A stretch of DNA of 64,000 nucleotides, taken from Dipetalonema caudispina (taxonomy: Eukaryota > Nematoda > Chromadorea > Rhabditida > Onchocercidae). Where the stretch lies: the NCBI GenBank assembly GCA_013365325.1, contig JABVXV010000118.1:62001-126000 (forward strand). Reading direction: 5' to 3'. A program made the translations under genes and the position numbers. This document shows, one piece after another, positions 24,475-38,565 of this stretch (position 1 is the stretch's first letter; every line of letters begins with the position of its first letter). The notes under the pieces were generated by a model, which did not search any database, was not told the DNA's origin, and saw only the letters and a list, made by a program, of their open reading frames with translations.

Positions 24475-27400
24475 ATGGACAGTGGTCAACCTGCAGATGC
24501 ATGGTGTAGTAGTACTGCTCGAGCATTGGATATTTTTAATCGACGTGGTTCACTTCTTGCTGTCGCACTCGGTGGTTAATATTTTGAATAGATCTATTTC
24601 AATGCATAAAATATATATAGTAATATCACTGTTTTAATTAAATTTAACAAAATGCAGTAATATTAAGTAAAAGTGACGAGTAATTCGGATACCTGTAGTT
24701 GTTCAATAGTAGAAAAGGAAATAAATAGCATTGTACAAAGCTTTATTAATAAAGGTTAATGTATGGATACAAAATGATATTTGGTATCTTTTTTTTTTCA
24801 TATTTAAAATATTTGTAAAATTTTACAGTTGAATTTTATCACTTTTTCCAGGTGTTAATAGTGAAGTAATTGCATCATTACCTGCTTACAATTCACCGAA
24901 AGTTACCGTATCTGCTCCTTATTTATCCAGTTATCAGAATGTTAGTAGCAGCAACAGTGATCATAGTGGTAACTCAACGATGACATCCTGTAAGTTCTTT
25001 CAGCATTGATACGGAAATTTTCGAGTTCCTTTCATCATTACTGAAAGGCAATCGTTTAATTACACAACGAAGCATACCTTAAATTCTATGTACGGAAGTC
25101 CAGCTATTTTGATCATCAGAATCTCATAGATGTCCATATTATCGAGCAATAACGGCAAACTCTCAAGAACAGTGGATGCTAACCATGACAATTCGGTATG
25201 AAAAAAAATTAACAATCATATTTTATCATCTCGAGTATGTCTCAATTCATTTATAGGCTCTACGCATGGCCTTGCAACAACATCAGCAATAGCGCCTTCT
25301 GGAACCGTTCAAACAAATGTGCCATCATCACAATTTGATACCCATACTGCTTATGATTCCGATTACAGTTCACAAATTGTTCCCGAACGTGTTAGGTATT
25401 TATTACTTCTAATCATTGTTGACATTCATTCTGTCTTGAATCTTCAGAGTACATTTTTGGAATTGATTTAATACAAAAAAAAAAAAAAAAAATGGCAGTC
25501 ATATAGTTTTAAATTATCTATAAATTACCTTATGTTGGGGAAAGTTTTCAAGAATTTCAGCTATTAATCTCGAGAGAGCTATCAATTATGTAAAAATTTC
25601 ATGAATTATAGTGAGTGGCGACCATGCTATCCACGTCTCTGTGCTCATCATGATTGTGTAAGTCTAGCATCAGCCTGGGGACTTGGTCCACCAACAACAT
25701 CTATCGAGCCTCGTCCAACTGGGGCATCCCAAGCTCAAAGTCCGTGCGAAGATGACACGGGTGATGGTAAATCTAATGATCTATTGGCAAATTGTCCAGC
25801 TTTCAGGTATTTCATCTTCCTTATAACCTGGAAAAAATGAAATAAAGTTATACACATTGCAGTCTTATCAACGTTAAATTTCCTCCTTGTTTACTTGAAT
25901 AGCTTTTTTTTTTTGGATTTTCTAGAAATGAATTAGGTGGTGAACCAATTCGTCGTTTGGCCCTTTCTCGTCGCTTCAGTGCTGCTTCAACTGATGAATT
26001 GAGAAACAGGAATGAAACATGGCAACGGGAACATACAGCATCCGAAATCGGTATTTTGGAAGATGTTAGTAATGTATACCTTGGCGGCAGGTAATAATAT
26101 TTTTACTCATTATCTATTTGTTGCAGTTGTTGATCCTGAATCCCGTTCATTTCAGTGGGAAACAAATTCCTTTTTTTTATTAACTAGAATGCAAAATACC
26201 TTTTTTTAAAAAATGCATTTTGATCTTTAAATCGTTGGATTAAAAAATAACACATCCATTTGCCGTTACAGAGAATTGGAGTAATGGGATTTAAAGAATG
26301 AAAACGAACCAGCGATAAATTAAGGAGGGATTAGCAAAATAATTAAAATATATAAGAGATTCAACTAATATTTTTGTCGAAGTTTTTTGGAGGAGAATAT
26401 CTTGAATGAAATGATAACCCTTCATATTATTGTTGGTTAAAGGAAGTAATAACTTTTTTATCATTCAATGATCAAATTTATGTTGATTAATTAAGTTGAG
26501 GAGAAATTAATCCTTTCTATATACGTATATGTTCGTATGATGTTGGAAATTTCGGAAACTTTGCTTAATTATATGCAGACATAAAATCGATTTTAAAAAG
26601 GTAGCATGTTAAAGTGCTATGTATTGAGCAGTGCTAAAAGTTGGTTGTTATTAAAATTTTTTTAATGATTTGAGAATTCAAAAAAAGAAAAGAAATAATT
26701 TTCACCCTTTCTGAAATAACGATTAAATAGCATTGAGCGGGAAATGGGTGAGGGTTGTAGAAACATAACAAATTAATTCATTAGAAATGTAAATTACAAG
26801 TGCTGAGATTTTCACAGGAAACTAAAAACTCAAATCAATCAAAATTTCTGTCTTCTTTCCCATAAATTCTCATTTCTTCTTATTGAAAATGTAAGAAGCA
26901 TTATTTTTTTTTTTCTTTTTTGTTGATATTAGGGACTTTTTATTTTCAGATTATGTGCAGCACGTCAACAAAAAGTTGTTATCGAGCCTCAAGATATTGG
27001 GGCTTATTATTATCGACATTGTTTTCTTGGACGACGTGAGTTCTTCTTTTCTCATCTCAGATAATTTGCATTTGTTTTCGAAATAAAAGATTAGAATTCA
27101 ACTTTTAATGATTCGAGATATTCTTATAATCTGATAATTTCTTCATAAATTTGATCAGATTTCAGCTCATTGGAATTTTTTTGGTACCGATGAAACATAT
27201 GGTCCAATTGCCGTTTCGGTAGTTCGTGAACGTATTGAAAGTGGTATCCAGAATGTTACCATTTATCGGATGATTATCCGGCTTAGTGATGTATTTTTTT
27301 TAAACATTTATCAAACTTTTTACAGTGATTCATTAACAGAATGTCATTTAACGGAAGTGCTACAACAATTTAGAATAACAGGATTGATTGTCTGAGCACG

Positions 27401-30400
27401 TTGGTCTGTGAAAAGATCTTACGTAATGATAAGTTTGTCGAACGTTTGCGCCCGCTACTACTAATTGTTTGTTTCAAATCTTGCGGAACTCCTGGTGCGC
27501 CTCATTATGATTTATCACTTAATCATACATGATTATTGGTAATAAATGTAGAAATAATTATTTGAGCTTTGTACGCTACGAGTTGCAATACCGGAAGAAG
27601 TTATTTCGGATAATAATGTCGATCAAAAAAATACTCGATCATTGATAAAAGAATTATTGGAAATCGCCTGTCCACAAATACACTATGGAATCCTTCGTCC
27701 AGCTAACCCATCATTTACACGAGTGGAAGATTTTCTTGTCAAAATTGATGAACAGGTTTGTTTGGCAAATTTTTAATTTTTTATGTTATAAAGTCAAGTG
27801 AATTAGCGTTCACATTTTTGCAAAATTTAATTATTTTTCGACCATTTCAAAACAAAGAGATGGTATGATACTTTAATTTGACCTCCTAATTTAATCTAAG
27901 ATTTGTTTCTTGCATTGTTGTACTGCATGATTTTAGCCGATTTATACGCGATATAAAGTTGGCGTAATGTATTGCGGCGTTTGTCAATCCACTGAAGAAC
28001 AAATGTATAATAACGGTATCTTTTTCTTCTTGATATTTTTTGCGTCAAGTCAGAGTTAATTTAGTATTAGTATGTAATTTTAGCTTATTATATTCTAATT
28101 TAAAACTTTTCCATTTTATGCTATTATTGGATAGATATTTCAAAATCCCGAATAAATTTAGAAAGTTGTCCATAATTCAAAACCATAAGATGAAAAGACA
28201 ACGAATTTTGATAGCTGTTAAAGAATGGAAGATTTTAAGTTCTTCGAAAGTGGATTATTTTCTAAAACTAAAGTAAATTTCAGAAAACGGATCTCCCGCT
28301 TTCGAAGAATTTTTAGACTTTCTTGGACAACGTGTTCGATTGAAAGGTTTTGATCAGTATAAGGGAGGTCTTGATGTACGCGGTGATACAACGGGTACAC
28401 ATTCGATATACGTCAAATTTCAAGCTCATGAAATAATGTTCCACGTATCCACACTTCTTCCTTTTACTCCCAGCAACAAACAACAGGTGAACAAATGCTT
28501 TTATGGCTCTAAACTGATAGCTGATTTCTTTGTTTCATTTAAAAGATCAATCAATCAGTGGTCATTTCCGGTAACATTGTTGAATTCTATGTGAATTTTC
28601 TTTGATCTCAACAAGCATTATACTTTCAGCTAGCTCGAAAAAGACATATTGGTAATGATATGGTTACTGTAATTTTTCAAGAGCCTGGTGCTCTTCCTTT
28701 CAGTCCAATTACTGTCCGTTCACATTTCCAGCATGTTTTCATTATTGTCCGAGCTAATAATCCATGTACTGATGATGTAACTTACAGGTATGAATTTCAT
28801 TCACCGAAACATTGACTGAAATTTTGGATTTAAATGTTATCAAATACTTTATAATATTCCCTACTTCTTGTTAGACTACCATTAATAGTACTATATTGTT
28901 AACATAATTTGCAGTATCGCTGTATCGCGAGCGAAAGATGTTCCAGCATTTGGACCTGCTGTACCTCAAGGAGCTACATTTCCAAAGTCATCTGAATTCC
29001 ACGACTTCTTCATCACAAAAAGTAAGCGCGAGTTAGCCTATGGTTTTTCATTTTGCCACATTTCAATTCAAATTAGCTTTTTTTTTGCTCACGATCGACA
29101 ATCTTGAAAAAAATTTCAAATTTCTTTAAATTTTCCTATAGAAATACGACTCTTATCACTGAATTTTTCTTTTCGAAAGCATATTTGATATTCTGATATT
29201 AACCAATTGGACAATTGGATATAGTTGTTATCCAGAAAAATAGAAATATAAAAAACCATCGCAATACCTCGGTTTTTTTTAGTAATAAACGCTGAAAATG
29301 CGGTGCATCGCTCGAAAAAATTCGCGGCGATGGCTGCACGAACTCGTCGAGAAGCGCTGAAAGAAGTCGCTGAAAATTTCGCTTCAGCTCATCCAAATGA
29401 TGGACCTGCCAAAATTGCAAGTAAGTATTTCTTTCATGATATGATTGTGAAAGAAATGTAAAAATCTTCAAACTTTATTCTTTTCACTAAATGAAAATTT
29501 GTGTTGTTTATTCTAGGTCGATTTTTGGTTGGATCGGTAAAGCGAAAAGAGCGATCGTTACCACGGCCAGTATTAAGTGAATCTTTACATGGAGCACTTT
29601 CATGGCTTGTTGAAGTTCACGATCATTCGCAAAATCAATTGATCACATGTGTTCTGGGTGTATCCAGTGAAACTTTAGCTATTTTAGAAATGCCATCCGG
29701 TGAAGTTATCTGTGCGATACCCACACATTCTATCATTGGTTGGGCCAATATGGATTCAGGGTATATACGCCACACTTTTTTTATGAGTCAATTCGCTTCT
29801 GTTCGCTTCTTATACGTAAAAATTACATGTCTCTTAAGTCGGCGTAGTTTTCATCAAATTCACTTCACAATTTAATTGCTAGTTTTTCTCTTAGTCATTA
29901 TAACTGAATAAAACATTTTTCATTATTTTGAAATTTACTTAAAAGTCGGCTAAATATGGAAAAAATGGATGTAAAAATTGACATATTGTTATTCATAGTA
30001 CTATAAATGGCCTTTTTAAATCATCTAAATTATACTTCAACTCATTGTATTATTTGCAATTTTTTTCCCGAGAAAAATGAAAACGCATAATCGTTTTTTT
30101 TTTTTTTTCAGATTGAAAATTTATTTTGATCATGGAGATGTTCTGCTTTTGAAATGCTGCACAACTGATAATAGTGATCGAGAATTAACAGCTCTGATAC
30201 GACGTTTGGAGTGTGTTACGAAAGGTACTAAAGGAAATTTTCTAATAATTTTAAATGTTTTTGATTGAAACTAGTTTGTTCGAAGGAAATTAAAATCTTT
30301 AACCTACTCTTCCTTATATTTCAGATTTCAACAGATGAAACTCTTTCCCTCCCATCTTATACAATAAAATAAACGAAAATAGCAAAAAGAATTAACGATC

Positions 30401-33400
30401 TAATCGTTTAACGTGATACATTCCGTAATTGATTATTAAAGGGGATGAAGCTAAGGAAGTGCTACTTCGACGTGCAAAAATTTCCGAAAATTTGGGCTTC
30501 CATGTACAAGAAGAAGGTGTTATTACTGATGTAGAAATGTATCATACAGCATGGCGATGTGGTCTTAGACAAGGAACACGCATTGTTGAGGTTGGAAAAG
30601 TTTTAAATTTTAATTAATTAAGATTTAGATCAGTTGGCAAAAAGTTAAAATGAGAAATTATCCTTTTATAACAGATATTAAATAGTAGAATGATGACATC
30701 ATTGTGAGAATCTTGGAGTCTACATTCTTTTTAATACTTCTTTCCATAAATTCTCTTCAATCTTTTTTCTAATGGAAATACTTTTTCCCGGGAGGAAACA
30801 ATTTATTTTTCCAACATTGATTTGTCCATCAACTGACGAAATTCTTCTCTATTATATGGCTAATTTAAACATTTTTTTGTAGAATCCAAGGAGAGATGAA
30901 ATAAGTTTTTACAGATTGAAGGTAAGCCAATTGTTACAATGAGTTACAACGAAATTTGTGATCTGATGGCACATCGAACCTCACTTCGGCTGATTATGAT
31001 TTCGCCAGCATCCGATGGTTCACCTCGTAGGGGTTGTGCTGATCCTCACTGTCCTGCTGTAAGCGGTGATGAGCGATTATTGCTAATGCCGGATACATTC
31101 GCGAAACGAAATATGAAGTAAAATTTTTACTGTTATTTTATCAAATCATTTCTATTCAATGAACTGCTAGCCAATTATATAATGTAATGAAAAATTTAAT
31201 TCATAAAAACTCTTACCCATATTTTTTATTTATTTAAAGTTCATTTTCTTAGGATACTGATTTATTAGCTATGTATTAAATGTCAACTGTTGATAGATAA
31301 TATAAGCTAGGAGCTGAAGTATCAAGAAATTTGTTGGCACTTTTTAAAATACTCATGATGTCTCAACTGAATTACTATTGTTAGCTAATAAATTTAAATA
31401 AAATTCCCACTTGGGTCGAATTAATTTTCAGTTACTTGGGCCGAATTAATTTTCAGTTATCTCAATAGTTTCAAAAACGAACAATTTCGTACGCTCAATC
31501 ATTGTGATAAAAATAGAAAGCAATCGAATAGTTTCGAAGATGGTTCGACTGCAAAGAATAGGCATAGTGCTGTAAGTATTTTAATAAATTATTGACAACA
31601 TTTCATTAGCCAATTTGATTTCCAACCTGTTATTAATTAATGAAAGTTAATAGGTAATTGTAAAATAGAAACTCATTGAAATCGTAAAGTCAAGTTGAAA
31701 ATTTTAATATTTTTTTCTCAAATTAAATCATTTTAAACTTGAATATTTATTCTTTTCCTGGTTTTTTTTATACCTTGAAACGAGAAATAAATTTGCGCTT
31801 TTTTATCAGTTTTCATGATAAATGCTGGTTTCAATTATTTATTTTAATTTTGGATAATTGATGCACTTATTTTAAATGAGATTTTTTGCAGTTGACAAAG
31901 CTTGCATGTTATGGAAAACTTAGTTACGTACACAGTGAAAGGCCTGCAGAAATTGAGTATGTATTTACAAAATTTTGGGATTTGGGAGTATAAATTTTTA
32001 AGTTTTGAATTCTAAAAAAACAGTTATCAAAGTATGGAATCAGCATGATAGACTATTGAAACATTGCTATAATTTCCAATCTACAAATTTGAAAGAAGTT
32101 CAACTCATCGTTTTCATGCTTATACAAAAGATTTGTTAAACAAGTTTGTTTGCAAACCAATTTATATATGATATTCCAGGCCTGTCAAGTCGAAAACAAT
32201 GAGTAACTGTCTGTATGAATCTACTTATAAAGTACAGGTAGCTTACAATGAAATTTTTGTCTTTCTTTCTTTAATTCACACGTGATTCTTTCTGAAGCAA
32301 TTTAAATTTTAACAAATTTATCATAGTTTAATTTGAGAAAAAAGAAAACCATGTAAATTTTTTCTTAAATTATGTACGATGGAAAATGATTCTTCAAAAT
32401 TGTCTCATTTCACTTTTAAAAATTTGAGGCGTATTTTTCCTATTAAAATTGACGTGTTAAGGATGTCAAAAGATTTATTTCTAAAAAGCTGGATTAACAA
32501 CTGCAATCATAATTTGTTTCAGGGCCGAATATTGCGTGTCCGTTCTGAAGATTCATTAATTTCATTCACAGGAAACTGCAACAATACCAATTCTGTAAAA
32601 TTAATTTTTCATAAAATTCTATGATAGCTATGACTTATGTTTCGGAATTTCCAATAAATTTAATGTAGAATGGGAGAATTTGCAATGCATTTCCAATTTA
32701 TAATAGTAGTATTCCATGGGGAAATATCTGTTTGTTTTCCCTTTCACACAATGTTTTAGTTTTCAAGATTTTTCGATAGGAACAGTAAATTCAAATTCAC
32801 GAAACTTCAGCTTGAATAAGCCGATGGTTAGAAGGAACTAAAACTCAGATTTTATATTTCCTTTGATAAATGAGCGGCGAAACTAGATAGAGGGGATTAT
32901 ATCTTATTTAAATTAACTGTCACATTTGTTATGGATTTAAAAATTTATTTTTCATTTTAGCAATCAAAAGGCGATGCTTACAATCGTAGTATTTGTCTTG
33001 TATCTAAAGTGGAAGAATCAGGAAAAATAGTTGCGAAAAAGAACGCTGAATTGGAAAAAAGCAAAGCGCAATTGCAAAAAACGCTATGTGAAAAGCAAGC
33101 TTTAGAAGCTATGATTTCACGTTTGAAAGAAGAACTTACGAAAGTAAGTTGACAATCTAATTAATTTTCATAATTTAATTAACTTCCACTCACTTCTCTT
33201 TGCTATCTTCAAGAAATGGTATTGATCATGATTATTCCAATATGAGATAAAATCGGTGCATGCTATGAGTCATATCTCGCTAAAGATCAAATAAAGGAGT
33301 GTTTTAATTAGGACTAATTAAAATTAAATTCATAGCTACTATGTTTAAGAAGAAATGACTAACGAAGACCGCTTAAATCAACTGCTTCAATTGAAAGTAG

Positions 33401-33557
33401 CAGAATTACTTTCAAGTTGTATTAAAGATTTTTCCTGATAAAAGTCATCCTAAAAAAATTTTCCTAATTATAGGAGCGACGCGCACATGAAATGACGAAA
33501 CTTGAATTGCAAAAATTGCAAAAGTATTTTGAAATGGTGCCAAATGTGTCGCTGTAA
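24475..33557 (+). CDS. sipa-1: SIPA1/SIPA1L-type Rap GTPase-activating protein with PDZ domain
   Basis: There are twenty-three exons: 24475-24571, 24852-24989, 25257-25395, 25612-25806, 25926-26090, 26950-27035, 27166-27290, 27567-27755, 27937-28015, 28284-28486, 28630-28787, 28915-29021, 29283-29420, 29517-29760, 30112-30224, 30442-30590, 30915-31117, 31457-31571, 31892-31956, 32180-32237, 32523-32594, 32961-33143 and 33474-33557. All phases close, giving 1034 residues (human SIPA1 1042). The protein turns off Rap1/Rap2 by stimulating GTP hydrolysis, acting in adhesion and synapse organisation. A Cys-rich N-region matches SIPA1L ([19 protein letters not shown]). The RapGAP domain runs at about residues 245-560: [19 protein letters not shown], the TGTH and [12 protein letters not shown] blocks, and RHIGND with the catalytic Asn thumb near N481. 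A PDZ domain lies at about 730-805 and a C-terminal leucine-zipper-like coiled coil at about 945-1034. An in-frame TAA sits 10 nt before the ATG. The first donor may instead be 3 nt later. Confidence 0.9.
31409..31458 (+). repeat. Tandem duplication of a 25-bp splice acceptor
   Basis: Two adjacent 25-nt copies, 31409-31433 and 31434-31458, differ at one base. Each carries ATTAATTTTCAG, so intron 17 of the RapGAP gene has two equal acceptors 25 nt apart. The distal one keeps the frame. The proximal one reads about 12 codons to a TAG. Confidence 0.9.
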
Positions 33558-35231
33558 TTCCGTCCAGTATGATGTAATAAATGTAATGATATGATAAATA
33601 TGTGATATATTCTTATCATAATACTATTATTTATCATGTATCATGATCTTCTATGTTGGAACTTACGTTTTCTTTTTTCTTTTTTTGTTTCACAAATATC
33701 CTTTCCACTCAAATTCTTATAATTTAAAAATTGCAAAAGAGATTTGCAAACATCTTTATGTTAACTTATACTTGTATAATAACTTACACCGATGTTTGTC
33801 ATAAAATCGTTTGGTTCCTAAATTTTAAATTTAAAATTTTACAAATGATAACACATCCTCAAAATTCTAATGAATTGGACGAAGTTATTAGTTTTTCTAA
33901 TTTACAATGCACCATTTGTAAAAGAAATCCCAGCATATCTATCAATAATTCGTCATTGTCATCAATTGATCCGAATCTTTGAACCTTGTAATTTCTTTCA
34001 TTTTGTTTTACTGTTCTCTATTTGACCTTTGTTGTGAAAGACATATACGTTTATTATTAGTATTGCTTTTCTCTTTATTCCTTTCTTTTCACTTTTATCC
34101 AATGTAAATGAAATTCTTTAATTCATTTAATCCTAACAGACTTTTCATAAATCACAGTAAGTTCATTGGAATTTCATGCATCATTTTTGTCTCAGTGTCA
34201 ATAAATTGATATATAGTCAAATTTCGCTTACAAAATTTGTATTAAACAAAGTATGTATTGTTGGATACTTTGAATACTGACAAATATTCACCTGGACAAA
34301 AGTGGACAGGAACGCCGAGAATTTGATCGATAAAAAAACAAAGTAACTGATAATATATATTGTATCCATGCATACAATACTATACTGATTGACCGGACAC
34401 TTCTGATGACCACTGTACTAATTATTTTACAAAAATTGTTATGTTAAAATTGAATCATTCCATTTTATCATATTTTGCAGGCCTATACTACTGTTCATTT
34501 AGTGAAGTATGTTTGTGACATAAATGAAGCAATTCGAGTTGAACTTTAGGTATTTTTTCCCGCTATAAATGGGAAAGGGAGGGAAGGGTATTAACAGTTG
34601 AATTATCACTTTAGACAAAAACTTTTCTACCTGAGAAAATATCCCATATATACTCATCGATTACAGCTGGTAATTGAAGATAACATTTGCATTCATTTCT
34701 CCAACGATATTGTTGTTGTGCAACATATGATAGGATAATAAGAGATCGTTCAAGAAACCATTACTTATATGTCTTTAAGTAACATTCTTGTGATAACTGC
34801 TTATAATGTTAATTATTTTTTTGCTAATGGATTATTTAATTGAAGACATGAGACCTTATTACATAATTCAATATTCAAACATGGTTGACGTTTTAATGTA
34901 CTCTAATTTTTGATTTCATTTATAATTGTTAACAAGCAATGCATTTATTGATTCCTGCTATAGAATCAGATAATTAAATAAAGTATCTTATCTTATTTCG
35001 GAATGAATTCCGGTTTATAATGAGTATTGGTGTACCAAATTCACTTAAGTGAAATTCGAAATCGAGTCTTTCGTAAATTTTAGCTAATTTTTCAATAAAA
35101 TTTAAAGTGTAAAATCTCATTCATATCCGTTTGATACTGCATCTCTATGTTCCTCGAAATCTTTTATAAACATTTTTCCTTGTCAGTAAGATAATTCAAC
35201 TGGTAATACTTTACGTATTTCACTTCAATTG
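33558..35231. other. Intergenic DNA, 3' of the RapGAP gene
   Basis: A bulged inverted repeat lies at about 33575-33645, with GATAAATA on the left and TATTTATC on the right; it could be a 3' UTR or terminator structure. An open frame at 33731-33982 ends in a Ser/Asn-rich stretch. It has no clear acceptor or homology, so it is not called. Confidence 0.5.
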
Positions 35232-37635
35232 ATGTTTTCATTGAGCATTTTTCTTACATTTCTCTTTACACTCAATTCAAACACTTATGCAACAATCGAG
35301 AATTGGACATCACAACAATGTTGCCGGTAAGTATCGCTAACAAAGTTTTATTTAAAAAAAAAAGAAAAGGAAATGTTTGTAGTGAACAAATTTTTTGTGA
35401 AATTTTGAAACAAATACCACTGCTAATCATTTCAAAATTTCACATTTTCATAGCATTTCACTAAGTCCTCTTTTCCGTAAATAATTATGTATAATTCGAT
35501 ACCAAATGCTCTTGATAATTTTGGGAATTCAGGTATCTTTTTCGCAGTATGGGTTTTATTTTCTCTGCATGCATCAGATGCTCATTTAGACAAAAATATT
35601 AATAATTTGTTGATAAAATTTTCATAGTATAAAGTAGTGGTATAAGTTACGTTAATAAAAGCCTCGATAGATTGTCTTTACAATTTAAATTTAATTTTTT
35701 TTCTGAAGAAACCCTGCATATCTGGCAGTAAAATAACGTTTGGAAAGGCTAAATGGTAGAGATGGAAATATTTCCATCATGAAATTTTTTTCGAAAAGTT
35801 TCAACACTTTAAGATTTAACTTTTTATCTAATTTTAGATTTATGTGCTGTATGTGTAAAAATATCTGTGATCCAAGCAAAAATGTTCACAATATGTTGAC
35901 TGGAAGTAGAATTGACGAAGGTGGAAACAATATCATTTCATCGTTACCTTACTACAAGAATCCATATTTTCAAAATCTTCCTCCTTTCAAAATGCCATTC
36001 AATGATTTTCAAACACTGAATAGTGTTGTTCAACCTACAACCGATGTAAGTGATAATTTGGTACCAATGTTGTCGAAGGACGGGAATATCAACTTCGATC
36101 GCGAAAAATTCTTTGTAAAAAACGCTGAAACTAATCATCCAATAATTGTCAAGGAATCATTGCCAGCGCCAATCAATCAATATGCTCGTGATAGGATTTT
36201 CCAGGAAAATAATTTACAGCCACCTCTTTTTGGGCAGTGGACTGATGGACGGCGTACGACCATCAATGGAAATCCAATAACCCCAGTCCCATCTGCTACA
36301 TTAGAATTTAAGTGGGATTACGATGACAGCAGAAATTATTTGGCAACTAATCAGGTCAATGAAAAAAACAGAGCTAAGGTCAATATTTTAATTAAACCAG
36401 CGTCTGATTCCTGTGGTAATTCATGCAGTGAACCATCAAACTATTCTCATAATTTTCCTGGGATGAAAACTGAAACATCATCGTCGATGGAGTATGAAGA
36501 GCTCGAAAAATCGGAACAAGAAGATAAGAAAGACTACTACGATGAAATAATACATGAGCGCAATGCTCCTACTACTTTTTCATCACACTCTAGCTTGAAA
36601 AAGAATATCATTTTGAAAAAATTTTGCGACCTTTGCAATAATAACGATATTCAAAAGACGACATCGCTGGATCATGAAATTCGCCAGAAATTGGCATCCT
36701 TTGCTACAAAAAATAATCTTCAAAATGACAGCGTCGTAAAATCAAAATCTGAGTTGCATTCTGCTGCTAATAATAACTTCAAACAATTAAGCAAGGCTAA
36801 CAACAACAATCCTCGAATGAATTTCTCCAGTACTGCTGTTGGAAATCGAAAGTCGCAGAATTCAAAGAAGCTACAACATCAAGAACATTCCAAAGTTATT
36901 GGTTCATTTGAGGAACATAAATTTCGGTTACCAAATTACAATTTGCTTCAAACAAATCGACTGACGAAAGAACCGAAAGGTACAGGTCAACCTAATATAC
37001 CCATTTCTCCTTCTTTAAAGTTTAGAAAAAGGCTCAGCAATGAAAGCACAAAATTTTTGATAAATTCAACCAAACCAATGAAAACTCAAGTACCAAAAAA
37101 TAAGTCTAATAGACAACTGAATACTTTGACATCAATGAAGAAATCTCCCAAATACGACTCTCTCAGTATAAAAAATGCAACAATGAAGTCTGCTGGTCAG
37201 CAAACAAATGTGCCGGATCAAGTTGACCATCAAACATCAAAATTACAACGTAAGGTGGTGAAGAATACCATTAAAAAGACAACTAATGGCTTAAAATTTT
37301 CGAATGTACGTAAGAAGCCTGAGCTAAAGAAGGTCATCGTTGATCGTTCTCTTCACTACATAAAAAAGCCCGATATGCGAGATAAATATCGCAATACCTT
37401 GATATTGAAGATGCAACGCGACATTTGGACTAATATCTCTGGTACTTCTCGAAAACACTCATTACGAAGAAAAAGGTTAAAGAAAATTCCTGACGTACTG
37501 ATCACACCAATACCAATAGAAAATACTATACTTAATCCACCTATTGAACATCGAATTTCGATAAAAAAGACTGAATTGAAAAGACCGATTCGAACAAGGA
37601 AAGCAAAACTTTTCTATTCGGATGTTATCAAATAA
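35232..37635 (+). CDS. Secreted basic protein with N-terminal Cys cluster, 630 aa, unknown function
   Basis: Two exons: 35232-35326 and 35838-37635. Exon 1 encodes a hydrophobic signal peptide (SIFLTFLFTL core, cleavage likely after Y-A near residue 20) and ends in phase 2 (CG|A, Arg). The mature protein begins TIENW and then has a cysteine cluster, QQCCRFMCCMCKNICDP. The rest is one long exon: an acidic EYEELEKSEQEDKKD patch, two C-x2/3-C pairs (SCGNSC and FCDLC), and a long Lys/Arg/Asn/Ser-rich, probably disordered C-terminal half. The exon-2 frame is also open upstream to an ATG at 35740. The signal-peptide exon and TTTTAG acceptor at 35837 make that a retained-intron start. No known family recognised. 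It shares its exon plan with the genes at 38566 and 44926. Confidence 0.7.
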
Positions 37636-38565
37636 AGGAAAATGCCTGTTTTAGATCTATTTTAAAACTCTTTAACAATCAACATTGTAACGTTGAAGAT
37701 ATTTAGCAGTGATCGAATTATTCTCTATTCATAAATCTACTAAATTTATATTATATTTAGGAGAACAAACTTCGGCGATAAATGATTTCTGCTTGAAAAA
37801 TTGTATTTTTTTTTTTCATGTATATTTTTAGTAAAATTGTATTTTTGAATATTTGCAAGCAAACATTTCGAATATATACATCCTATATCGAAACTTTCCC
37901 AACTATATTACATAGTAACAATATTCTTAATATTTCTACTTGCTTGATGAAATTAATTTAAACAGTAAATGATGATACGAATCGTGGCATTCATTTCCTT
38001 TACTTCAAAAAAGAGATCTTCTGCTAAATAATCGAGAAGAGACTAAGTTCCAGTTAAATGATCTGATATGGCATTAAACATTTTATTCTAAAACTTTTAA
38101 ATGTTTAGTTTATTAAACCAAAAGAACAATTGTAAGGCGAGGAGAATAGATTAGAGTAAATTCGATATTGTATGATGAAAATAAGTGTAATGAAGTGTTG
38201 AGTAATATTTTCTATATTATGCTTAATTTACTTGCTTTGATTCTCAATACAGGCCGCAAAATACCTTTCCTATTTTCTTTTCTCTTTGTTAAATTTGTGA
38301 CAATTCAATAAACAGATGAAAAACATTTATTCAAATTTCATATTGAGAAAATATAAAATATGGATTGTTTTTTTTTTTTTTCAAAAAAAAAAAGTTGAAG
38401 AGTAATATAAAATAAGGAAGAAGCGGAGGACGGGGATGAGGGATGAAAGAAATAATGAGGATTGTGTTAAATGAAAAGAGAGAAATGCAGATTATTTAGC
38501 TGATCACTGTGATATCTTCAAGAATGTGGAAAACCATCGTCGATATGACGCCATATTTGTTAGTT
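37636..38565. other. Intergenic DNA
   Basis: The 3' flanks of two convergent genes. T-runs and A-runs at 37806-37819 and 38369-38392; nothing else supported. Confidence 0.6.

Noticed and set aside
25119..25197. Possible extra exon in the RapGAP gene beginning ATGTCC
   Set aside because: Its phases fit neither neighbour, whereas joining 24989 to 25257 is in frame.
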